A stretch of DNA of 64,000 nucleotides from BS750m-G69 sp964441235 (GTDB taxonomy: Bacteria > Fidelibacterota > UBA2242), in contig CAYTUQ010000008.1 in the NCBI GenBank assembly GCA_964441235.1, forward strand, positions 1 to 64,000, given 5' to 3'. Both the position numbers and the translations under genes were made by a program. The stretch's first letter is position 1; each line of letters begins with the position of its first letter. Below are positions 52,650 through 61,175 of the stretch, one piece after another. The notes under the pieces are model-generated. The model did not search any database. It was given only the letters and a program-made list of their open reading frames with translations, and was not told the origin of the DNA.

Positions 52650-53729
52650 TTATCTATCGAAAATCTCTGCAAAGATCATTTCATAGTCTAAGACTTCATC
52701 AACTTTTAGATCAAATAGAGTCCGCATCGCGAGCATAAAAAAGAAAGCAACATCCTTTTCATTTAAATCGTTGGTTAATTGGTAATGAGAAGTCCAGTTC
52801 CGTAATAATTTCATCTGTTTTTGACAGGTATTTTTAAAATTGAATTCCAATTTATCATTATAGAATGAAACTAGATTGTCTTTACTAAAATGTCCTCTGC
52901 TCATTTCCCATTCCGCAGAAAGCTCTTTTAGAAATAGATAAAATAATTGTTCTTTGTTGTTGGGTGGATTTGGAGGGAAAAATGTTTCGAGTTTGGTAAG
53001 ATAATCTATGATATAATCTTTTGATAAATTCTCTGAGCTTTCAGAGCAAGTCCTGTTGAATAAAATGAAATCATCAACAGGATTTCTAATTTTCTTCAAA
53101 TCTTTCAGGTCTTTTTCTTTTTTGATTTTTGTTTTTCCTATCTCTTCAAGTTTATTTTTTAGTTCAACACAAGCTTCAATAATTCCCCTACGAAGTATAA
53201 GATAGTCATTATTAGCTTTATCATATAAATAATTGCTAATTCCTTCGAATCCATCTTTATTCTTACCAAAATGATTGGGCTCATAAGGAAGATACATTCT
53301 CTTTGTTTCCGCTAAAAAATCCTGTAATGTTGAATCAATCTCACCTGTCATAAAAACTATATTTTCAAGAGGAAAACTATTGGTAATTAAATAACTGAAT
53401 ATATAAAAACCCGCTCTTTCATGGGATTTTTCATCATCCAAATATTTTTCTGGTTTGATACTGTGGTCAAATTCACCTTCACTTAAGTTAAAATCAATGA
53501 TGATGATATCGAAATCCGGTACCCCAAATTTTAATTCTCTGAATTCAGGGTAATTCTTTATTATAGAAATTTCATGAGTTGATTGGTTCTTTGATAATTC
53601 GAATAATTGGTCGGAAATATCTTCGTCATAGTCCCAAGAAAAATTTGTTATAAATTTATTAAAAATTCCTTCAGCGAGCTCAAATCTCTGGACTGCTCCT
53701 CCAAAATCCTCAATCCATAGCATCTTCAT
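52650..53729 (-). CDS. atypical receiver protein with HEPN-like C-terminal domain
   Basis: 359 residues. Residues 1-about 170 look like a response-regulator receiver: 'MLWIEDF' (E7/D8 acidic pocket), 'FDIIIIDFNLSEG' with phosphoacceptor D79, and 'IVFMTGE' with T128. An enlarged segment between the first strand and D79 makes it atypical. The C-terminal part is helical and contains R310-N-W-T-S-H315 followed by a hydrophobic helix, the Rx4-6H signature of HEPN ribonucleases/toxins. So phosphorylation might release an RNase. The frame continues for 118 more codons past a single TAA (52650-52652) to 52293. GAGGAG precedes the ATG. Confidence 0.68.
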   Translation of the reverse strand: MKMLWIEDFGGAVQRFELAEGIFNKFITNFSWDYDEDISDQLFELSKNQSTHEISIIKNYPEFRELKFGVPDFDIIIIDFNLSEGEFDHSIKPEKYLDDEKSHERAGFYIFSYLITNSFPLENIVFMTGEIDSTLQDFLAETKRMYLPYEPNHFGKNKDGFEGISNYLYDKANNDYLILRRGIIEACVELKNKLEEIGKTKIKKEKDLKDLKKIRNPVDDFILFNRTCSESSENLSKDYIIDYLTKLETFFPPNPPNNKEQLFYLFLKELSAEWEMSRGHFSKDNLVSFYNDKLEFNFKNTCQKQMKLLRNWTSHYQLTNDLNEKDVAFFFMLAMRTLFDLKVDEVLDYEMIFAEIFDR

Positions 53730-53753
53730 TTCTAATATCTCCTCTCGCTTCTT

Positions 53754-55292
53754 TTAATTCATTTTATTCTTAGGGTATTTTACGCTAAAGATAAAATAAT
53801 TTTCGTCCACATCAACTTTAACAAGTTCGGTGCTTTTGATTTTTGAATCAGCAAACAGATTCATCAGGCGCTCTATAAAATGAATCCCTTTTTGACTTTT
53901 TATTTCTTTTATATTATTAGAAAATGATGTTCCTGAATTATAGGTATTACGAGATTGAAAAATGTAGTATTTTGAATCTTCTTCCCATTTTAATTCAATT
54001 GGATTCTTTCCATTAGAGTATTTTAAAGCGTTATTTATAATTTCAGAAAAACAAGCGAAGAATAGTCCAAAGCGGATATTCTCTAATCCAAAGTTTAATT
54101 TGGGCGCTTTAATCTCTAATTTGATAAATGCTAGATTTATTTTAAACCAGCTTAAAATCTCCGAAATATTTACTTTATTTATTTTTGTCAATAAGACATC
54201 GTTAATAAACGATTTTCTTATTCTTTTGTTCTCTTTCTTCATTTCATCTTTATTATTAAAATTTCTTGCGCCCATTTGCAATCTGTTTAATATTTTAGGG
54301 TCTTTTACAAATAGTAGTTGACTGATAACCTGTCTTAAAGTATAAACGAATACCCAATCAATATTCGCATCTCCTGATGAATCTTTTTCCCAGGATGCTT
54401 TAAAATATTCGGGATCTTGAATATAGATTTTATATGATTTGATAAGAGACCTTATTAGTGAAAAATTTGCGAAAAGACTGTTCAGTCGATAGATATTCAT
54501 CTCTTTATTTTTGACGTATTTATCCCTTTCAAAATCCATAATAATATCTTGGATTGTATTATCTCCGGTTCCTAAAGCATTATTCAACGTATGAGTAAAA
54601 AATGATAGCATCTCTTTGTGTGCTTTTTCCTCTGCTTTTAATTTTTCTTCTTTCATTTGCTTTTTACTAATTCTATCTATTTCCTCTGCTATTGTGCATT
54701 CTTCTGATGAAGAAAATCCATCTTCTGGGATTTCAAAGATTATTTCTTTTGCAATATTATATTGACCATTTAACTCGTAATCTTTTGCTATATCCACTAT
54801 TACTTTTATAAAATATTCATCAAATATTTCAATGAATGTCCATTCATGTTCGCCAGTTTTAACATGCTGTGAGTTCATCAACTTTTTAAAATATCTTAAC
54901 GCTGTTTCGTTCTCTTTTCGATTGTGATAAAGTTCAACGATTTTTTTTAAGGATTCTATCTTTAGTTCATCATTTTTTTTAGGATTGGTATTCAATATAT
55001 GTTCAAAATCGTTTAGAGCCTCAGCCCACTCTTTAATCTTCAAATAGTAGCATCCTCGATCGTAAAAATGATTTAAATTTTCTGGCTCTAATTCAATTAG
55101 TTTTGAACATATTTTAAGTGCCGCATAAGCCTCTTTTCTTAAATCACTTACATATAAAAAAAATGATAATAATAGAGGTTTTAGAGACTTTTTAGTAACA
55201 TTTTCTATACTAACTGAAAATTGTTCTTTGCTTAAATCCTTATAAAGCTCAATTATCTTTTCGAGATCATTTTCAGTATTAGATTCATTCAT
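53754..55292 (-). CDS. cytosolic TPR histidine kinase (second of operon)
   Basis: About 512 residues from the ATG at 55292; a TTG at 55328 overlapping the previous gene is the alternative. In the longer numbering: TPR-like helical repeats 20-200, a coiled-coil linker (215-240), H246 in 'FFTHTLNNALGTG' as phosphoacceptor, a helical dimerisation region, then an ATPase domain with N-box 'FSEIINNALKYSNG' (E429-N433) and G-box 'KGIHFIERLM' near 480. No membrane helix or periplasmic sensor, so the cue is intracellular and probably read by the TPRs. Partner receiver genes lie on both sides. Confidence 0.75.
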   Translation of the reverse strand: MNESNTENDLEKIIELYKDLSKEQFSVSIENVTKKSLKPLLLSFFLYVSDLRKEAYAALKICSKLIELEPENLNHFYDRGCYYLKIKEWAEALNDFEHILNTNPKKNDELKIESLKKIVELYHNRKENETALRYFKKLMNSQHVKTGEHEWTFIEIFDEYFIKVIVDIAKDYELNGQYNIAKEIIFEIPEDGFSSSEECTIAEEIDRISKKQMKEEKLKAEEKAHKEMLSFFTHTLNNALGTGDNTIQDIIMDFERDKYVKNKEMNIYRLNSLFANFSLIRSLIKSYKIYIQDPEYFKASWEKDSSGDANIDWVFVYTLRQVISQLLFVKDPKILNRLQMGARNFNNKDEMKKENKRIRKSFINDVLLTKINKVNISEILSWFKINLAFIKLEIKAPKLNFGLENIRFGLFFACFSEIINNALKYSNGKNPIELKWEEDSKYYIFQSRNTYNSGTSFSNNIKEIKSQKGIHFIERLMNLFADSKIKSTELVKVDVDENYFIFSVKYPKNKMN

Positions 55293-55308
55293 AAATCTTG
55301 ATTTAGTA

Positions 55309-56448
55309 TTATTGTACAATTTTATCAAACCATAAAATAAGGTCTTTCAAAGCATAAAAAAGTGATGTTACTGTATTAGCAGTGGGTTGGTACCCTGAAT
55401 TCTCTAATTTCTGTTTTGCTAAGTCCTCAGTATCTTCCAATTTATCATGAGGTCCAAAATCACTACCAATTCCTTGTATTGTATACAGTAAGTTTCTTAT
55501 AATATTGTTGACTTTAAAACCATTTGAGTAATCTACAAGCCAAGTAATAAAAGGTCTTATTCTTAGATTATTATTTTTATCAAAAATATTAACTTGCTTA
55601 TTAGACCTATCAGGATAGACTTTAGGAACATTTGGACGTTCTGCAATTTTTTCAAGAATGTTTTGTAAAAGATGTCTTAAAGAACCTAAACTTTTAATAA
55701 TTTCCAGATCTTTGCTAGATGTAATTTCCCTCTCAAGATCAATATATAATCTTGCCGTTTTATCGCTAATCTTTTCTTTTAATATTTTTACATATTCATC
55801 AAATTCTATGAACTTTTTTAATCTTATAAAATCTTCGTCGGTTTTTTGCCAAAAACGCTCTTTCACATTTTCAATATAAGCGCCTACTTCAAGTTCTGAC
55901 AATCTTCTGTTGGAAACTTGCTGATCAATTAAATTTTCAAAATCATCAAATGTTTTATTATTCCCGGTAAAAACGCATACTTTCTCAGCAATATTTAAAA
56001 TATTCTTTTCTTTATTGTAATAATGACAAATAATAATGAATAGCAGTAACCCGCTATATTCCTTTTTTTCAATGATATTATCAAAAATAGTCTCAAATTT
56101 TTCTACAACTTCCTTTTTTTTATTTGAAGAAGAATTAGCAAAAATTTGTCTTGCCTTATTAATTATTTCCGAATTTATCTGATTATCTGGGGGAGAAGGA
56201 AAAGAAACGTCAAGGATTATTTTATCAAATTTATCAACAAATATCCGTTTACACGCTTTATAGAAATCCTGCTCAATGAAAATACCGTTTTTTCGTAAAA
56301 ATCTAATTCGTCTTTCTATATCTGAGTTTCGTAGATTTTCTAATTCAGAATAATCTTCTATATTTAACACTTGATTAAAAAGTTTGAGGTTTTCAATACT
56401 ATCCAAAACTGTTTCAATATCATCTTCAACCCATAAAAACTTTTTCAT
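55309..56448 (-). CDS. atypical receiver protein with helical (possibly HEPN/Abi-like) C-terminus
   Basis: 379 residues. Receiver features: 'FLWVEDD' (E8-D10), 'FDKIILDVSFPSP' with D80 as phosphoacceptor, and 'VCVFTGNN' with T161; the middle is enlarged with extra helices like the other receiver of the operon. The C-terminal 120 residues are helical with 'VNNIIRNLLYTIQGIGSDFGPHDKLED' near 313-339, reminiscent of the HEPN-like end of abortive-infection proteins (R...GxxH), but weaker than in its neighbour. Starts 1 bp after the upstream kinase stop, so translation is coupled. Could be effector or phosphate sink. Confidence 0.65.
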   Translation of the reverse strand: MKKFLWVEDDIETVLDSIENLKLFNQVLNIEDYSELENLRNSDIERRIRFLRKNGIFIEQDFYKACKRIFVDKFDKIILDVSFPSPPDNQINSEIINKARQIFANSSSNKKKEVVEKFETIFDNIIEKKEYSGLLLFIIICHYYNKEKNILNIAEKVCVFTGNNKTFDDFENLIDQQVSNRRLSELEVGAYIENVKERFWQKTDEDFIRLKKFIEFDEYVKILKEKISDKTARLYIDLEREITSSKDLEIIKSLGSLRHLLQNILEKIAERPNVPKVYPDRSNKQVNIFDKNNNLRIRPFITWLVDYSNGFKVNNIIRNLLYTIQGIGSDFGPHDKLEDTEDLAKQKLENSGYQPTANTVTSLFYALKDLILWFDKIVQ

Positions 56449-56449
56449 A

Positions 56450-57940
56450 TCAAACCCTTCTAATTGATATTGTTATTTTAAATTTATTAAAATTATTATT
56501 CATCTGAGTTTGCTCTAAATTAACTTTTCCAAGAACCTTTGCGAATTGTTTAACCATTTCCAATCCCTGCAGTGTACTATCACCAGCACTAAATGATTTT
56601 TTATATGATAAATTTTCAAAAATAATATGGGTATATTCATTATTAGACTTATAATAAATCTTAAAATATCTTTCATTCAACTTATCAATTGTGCCATATT
56701 TAAGCATGTTTTTTGTTAATTCAAGAAAAACGATAAACAAAATAGAAAATGAATAGGATTCTTTTATAACATATATATTTTGTAATTGATCAATTTGAAT
56801 ATTAAAAAATTGGTTTATTGTTTTCAGTTCATCATCATAAAAGTATTTGATAAAATTTGTAATTTTACTTTCAGATAATTCCGGGATAATAAACTTTGGG
56901 GAATTTTGTATTATTTCTAAGTAATCAATCAGTTCTTCCTTTTCATCTTCATTATCTTCATCTATAGAGAAAAATATTTCCCGAATAGTTCCCCAGCCTT
57001 TTACTCCTTCGATCAACTGTTCTAAGTTGATATTCAGACAAAAATATAGTAAATGATAAATACTTATATTATTCTTGCTTTTTCCCCTCTCAATATCTTT
57101 TTCTAATCGAGAATGAATCACAGTACCGCTACTAAAGGCTATTTTTATTGAATTCATTATTGCTATCATCAAGTCATTTAATAATTCTAAACGTCTGATA
57201 TCATTATCGGAGTTTAGACCAGATTTTATCTTTCTGATAATGCTTTTATCAGCCCATACAAAATTGCTGATTGAATGGCTGATTGCCTGGAAGATATTTG
57301 ACTTTATTTTAGATATTTCATTTTCACGATTTTTTGTTCTCTCAATAGCTAATTTTCTCTGCTTTTTAATATCCTCTATTTCTATATCTTTCACTTTAAT
57401 TTGAGCATCAGAAATGAAGTTTAAATGTTCATAAAGCGGATATCCAAGATCCCACCACCTTTGATCAAGTACATCTTTGTATCCTTCACAAGCATTTCTT
57501 GCTTTATCATATTCGCCTTTTGAAAGATAATAATTTGAAATTTCTTCAATTTTTTCAACTATTTCTTTACCAAGTTCCCAGTCGATATCCTTAAAGTACT
57601 TCAGCGCTTTATCGTATTCTTTTTTCTGATAATATATTTTCCCTAATTCTTCTTTTGCTTCGTTATTATTTGAATCAATTTTTAATACTCTATTAAACCA
57701 GACTATTGCATTATCAAAACTATCAGTGACTATAAATAAACTTCCACGTAGAAGCAAAGCATCAACGTCTTTTGGATTTATTTCAAGAATTTTATTATAA
57801 TCACTCAATGCATTTTTAATCTGTTCTTTCTCAAAAAATAAATCAGCACGCTTCCGATATAGCTCAGCATTATCCGGCTCTTTTACAATCTGTTTGCTGA
57901 TTTCATCTATTTGATCCTGGTATTTTGCTTTTTTATCCAT
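56450..57940 (-). CDS. cytosolic TPR histidine kinase (first of operon)
   Basis: 496 residues from the ATG at 57940, chosen because AGGA lies 6 nt before it; an ATG two codons earlier is too close. In the longer numbering: TPR units at about 8-60 and 60-150 ('AELYRKRADLFFEKEQIKNALSDYNKILEINP'-type, here quoted as motif only), coiled coil 180-215, phosphoacceptor H224 in 'FQAISHSISNFVW', N-box 'LELTKNMLKYG' (E409-N413), and G-box-like 'QGLEMVKQFAKVLG'. Lacks transmembrane segments. First gene of a four-gene operon; TPRs probably sense a cytosolic signal. Confidence 0.76.
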   Translation of the reverse strand: MDKKAKYQDQIDEISKQIVKEPDNAELYRKRADLFFEKEQIKNALSDYNKILEINPKDVDALLLRGSLFIVTDSFDNAIVWFNRVLKIDSNNNEAKEELGKIYYQKKEYDKALKYFKDIDWELGKEIVEKIEEISNYYLSKGEYDKARNACEGYKDVLDQRWWDLGYPLYEHLNFISDAQIKVKDIEIEDIKKQRKLAIERTKNRENEISKIKSNIFQAISHSISNFVWADKSIIRKIKSGLNSDNDIRRLELLNDLMIAIMNSIKIAFSSGTVIHSRLEKDIERGKSKNNISIYHLLYFCLNINLEQLIEGVKGWGTIREIFFSIDEDNEDEKEELIDYLEIIQNSPKFIIPELSESKITNFIKYFYDDELKTINQFFNIQIDQLQNIYVIKESYSFSILFIVFLELTKNMLKYGTIDKLNERYFKIYYKSNNEYTHIIFENLSYKKSFSAGDSTLQGLEMVKQFAKVLGKVNLEQTQMNNNFNKFKITISIRRV

Positions 57941-58146
57941 TTTCATTCCTTATTTAATAGTTCATAAAAATATACGCATATAAAATGCCAAAAATCAAAA
58001 ATCGTCTGTTAATTATATAGTTTCAATATATTACAGAAATAATCAAAAGGTTTCCAATAATCACTTTCGTAAATATCTTTACTTTCCAGCGTAAATATAT
58101 TTACGTTTTCACATTACCCAATCTACGAAGGTGTATCAAATATTTT

Positions 58147-59284
58147 TCACGGCATAATAAAATCCAAATAATTTTCTTTATTGATGACCTTAAAATCGGC
58201 GCTTGGATAATGTTTTTTCCAATCTACAGGTATTTTGATTTTGGTTTTCTTCCATTTCATTTCATATCCGTATAATTTTCCACATCGTTCTTCTACAAGA
58301 TCAATTTCCTTTTTATCATAAGTTCTCCAGAAATAGGAAGTTGCAAAAACTCCGAGATATTCATTATGTTTCATGCGCTCATTCATGATATAATTTTCCC
58401 ATAATTCGCCCACATCATTTCTTAAATTAACAGGATTGAAGTTATCGATAAGTGCATTACGGATGCCGTTATCATAAAAATAATAGCGGTGATTTTTAGT
58501 AATCTCTTTGCGTAAGTTTCGACTGAACCCACTTCTTTTGAAGATCACAAATGCTTTTTCCAACAAATCAAGATATCGCTCAACTGTATTTTTACTCATG
58601 TTAAGACTATTGCCCAATTCCTGGTGAGAAACTTCTTTGCCAATTTGAAATGCCAATAGCTGCAGCAATTGCGTTAATTTGTTTGAATACCTGATACCCT
58701 CTAATGACAGAATATCTTTATAGAGAATAGGAGCTGATAAGTTCTCTAAGATATTGAATCTGCTTTGTATTATTTTTCATCAAAACAACTTCAGGATAAG
58801 AACCGTAAATAAGGCGAGCCTCAAGATTAGCTTCGGTTTCATGTCTTTTTTCTATACCGGAAATTTCCATTTGTGACAGGGGAAATAATTTTAAAGTATA
58901 TTTTCTGCCTGTAAGCGGTTCTCCAATATCTTTTGCAAGGTCAAATGAAGACGAACCTGTTGTAATAACTTTAATATCAGGGATATGATCTACGATAAGT
59001 TTTAAATTCAGACCAATTTGTTTTATATACTGAGCTTCATCAATAACTAACAACGAGTGGTCGCCTATAAAATCTCTTAACTTCTGTATAGACTGGCTTT
59101 CCAAATATTGTCTCACAACTATATCGTCGCCGTTAACAAATAATGTTTTTTCTGTGATATCTTTTAAATATTTTTTAAGCAGCGTTGTTTTACCTACCCG
59201 ACGAGGTCCATAAATAACCAAAACTTTATTTGGGGATAGCAATTTTCTAAGATTTTCAATTTGTTTTTGAGTAATATAAACCAT
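58147..59284 (-). pseudogene. AAA ATPase with DUF4143 domain, frameshifted
   Basis: N-terminal ATPase part (59284 to 58718) has Walker A 'YGPRRVGKTTLLKKYL', Walker B 'LLVIDEAQYI' and sensor 'VITTGSSSFDL'. The frame then breaks at 'ELISSY': an extra T in TATTCTCTATAAAG leads to a stop, while the next frame reads LYKDILSLEG and joins the DUF4143 C-terminal part (58668 to 58147, 'MSKNTVERYLDLLEKAFVIF', 'VGELWENYIMNERMK'). One-base indel, otherwise complete, so recent decay or a sequencing error. Such ATPases are common accessory genes of unclear role. Confidence 0.85.
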
Positions 59285-59594
59285 AACGACTCCAATATAT
59301 AACTGACTGAATTTAACATTATTCCGTCATATTACAAGCAGTTATTATAGCAAATAATGTTTTTACTTTGGATTAACCCAAACTGTAGCAATTATTTTAG
59401 ACTGCTATTCACATGTCTTATCCGTTACTACGGAGACCATAGTAACGAGTATTTCCAGCCAGGCAAGTACCTTTATATATCACGATGCTCTGCGATGTGA
59501 TATACGTGATATATAAGATTAATAACAGTCAGTTTTTTCAGGTTCATTTACAGAAATATTCAGTTCAGACTGTTTTCGCGCCAAAGAAAACATG
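59285..59594. other. intergenic palindromes downstream of the 520-residue gene
   Basis: No gene. CGTTACTA (59423-59430) pairs with TAGTAACG (59440-59447), and ATATATCACG (59475-59484) with CGTGATATAT (59505-59514) around GATGCTCTGCGATGTG. The second resembles the ATCACGAAG/CTTCGTGAT element at 27884. May act as terminator for the gene upstream on the minus strand. Confidence 0.6.
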
Positions 59595-61157
59595 TCAAGT
59601 AATATCAAATGAAAGGTTTGGATAGCGTTTGAAATAATATTGTCCCTTGCGGCATTTTAAAAGATATTCGAATTGGTTTTTATCTGGGTTATTTCTAATT
59701 AAAAACGCTTCGGTTATAGATTCAAAGCCATATTTTTTTATAAGTCTATTCACAAAAGAAGGACTAATTGCATTAGATTCAATAAAACCAAGGATAATAT
59801 CTTTTTCATTATCTGTAACGTTTTTACCCTTTTTTTGCAGTCCCCTTTGGAGAGTATAAAAATCTGGAAATATTTCCACTCCTTCTCTGGGGTTGAAAAA
59901 AACTCCAATGCCGGTTTCATTTTCTAATAAATCTATGGGAAAAGAAAAGTTGGAGCAGGGATTTTTCAGTTTATTCTTTTTCATTATTCTTTCAACTGTT
60001 TTCTTAGGAGCGGCTTTGAATTCCTGTTTTGATTGATTTTGAAGTGCAGCCGCCATTGCATATCCATCCGGGAATACAACTAAATTATCTCCGTGAAAAT
60101 CAATGAATTTTTGGTATTGGGCTTTAATGCTTTTATGTGCCCTTTCAGCAAGTTCATCGCAATATCTATATACGATTTTTCCTGAATTTTTAATGAATGA
60201 CATTTTCATTTCTTTTAAATCTTTATCAGGAATATGACTATATTTATACTGGACCCCGGACCAGTACCATTCTTCATTCCAGGGAACCAGACTGCCTAAA
60301 ATTATTTCCCCCGCATTAAAAACATCAAGATCAGCATCAAGATAAACACTATACATTTTATTGTTGATAATATTCTCAACCTTAAGTTCCTTGCCGTATT
60401 TCTTACTAATTATTTTATAATAAGCGGCGTGACGTTCATTCCAGCTACGAAGCTCTTTTTTCTGTTTATCGGAAATGTTAATAACTTCCGCCAAAACATC
60501 AACAACCCCAAGACCTGACCATTTCGTTTTATCCTGGCAGATAAAATCATCGGTGCCTTCAATCCTTCTGTTACTATCAAAATCTTTGATATAATCATCA
60601 AAGCATCTTCGAAAAATGTATGAATTTCGCCCCAGCCAGATCAATTTTCGCTTGACTTCCCACCCGTAACGATTTGGGCTATTTAATAATTGTTTAACCG
60701 ATGAATATTTTGGAAACTTCTTTTTAAGCTGATTCAAAAATTCAGTCAGTTGAGATGTCAAAACATTCAAATCAATCTGCTCCGGAGAAAGAATTAAATC
60801 CGGAATGAGTTCCTGGTACACCTTCCAGAGTAAATGATGAACTCTATAGGTGTTAATATCATCTTTTTCAAATGATTCACTTTTCGGAAGCGAGAGAGGA
60901 AGTGGGTTCCCAAAGATTTTTTGATTATAATGTTCAATAGCCTTCCATATTCCTATGTTGTTAAGGATATCTTCTGCAAATTCTACTACCACTATTGCTA
61001 ATTCTTCTAATCCGGATTTTGAAAGAACTAATGTATTATATGTAAAGGTTTTTTCAATTTCCTTTATGAAATAATATATCTCTTTCGCAACATTTTGTAG
61101 AGTAGGTGTGTCTTTTGAAGGAAAACCTTCCGGTCTATTCCTTTTTATATCTATCAT
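59595..61157 (-). CDS. unrecognised 520-residue protein downstream of a CARF-type regulator
   Basis: 520 residues, no family that I can name with confidence. Soluble, no signal or membrane helix. N-terminal helical half with 'LSPEQIDLNVLTSQLTEFL'; mid-section 'YSVYLDADLDVFNAGEIILG' and 'LVPWNEEWYWSGVQY' (strand-rich, aromatic); C-terminal 'GDNLVVFPDGYAMAAALQ', 'LLENETGIGVFFNPREGVEI' and 'CRKGQYYFKRYPNLSFDIT'. Starts 18 bp after the regulator stop, so the two are one operon. Residues 8-16 (RPEGFPSKD) look like a read-through copy of the short palindrome family. Likely the regulated effector, function unknown. Confidence 0.7.
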   Translation of the reverse strand: MIDIKRNRPEGFPSKDTPTLQNVAKEIYYFIKEIEKTFTYNTLVLSKSGLEELAIVVVEFAEDILNNIGIWKAIEHYNQKIFGNPLPLSLPKSESFEKDDINTYRVHHLLWKVYQELIPDLILSPEQIDLNVLTSQLTEFLNQLKKKFPKYSSVKQLLNSPNRYGWEVKRKLIWLGRNSYIFRRCFDDYIKDFDSNRRIEGTDDFICQDKTKWSGLGVVDVLAEVINISDKQKKELRSWNERHAAYYKIISKKYGKELKVENIINNKMYSVYLDADLDVFNAGEIILGSLVPWNEEWYWSGVQYKYSHIPDKDLKEMKMSFIKNSGKIVYRYCDELAERAHKSIKAQYQKFIDFHGDNLVVFPDGYAMAAALQNQSKQEFKAAPKKTVERIMKKNKLKNPCSNFSFPIDLLENETGIGVFFNPREGVEIFPDFYTLQRGLQKKGKNVTDNEKDIILGFIESNAISPSFVNRLIKKYGFESITEAFLIRNNPDKNQFEYLLKCRKGQYYFKRYPNLSFDIT

Positions 61158-61175
61158 CGGAATTTCCGCATTGTT

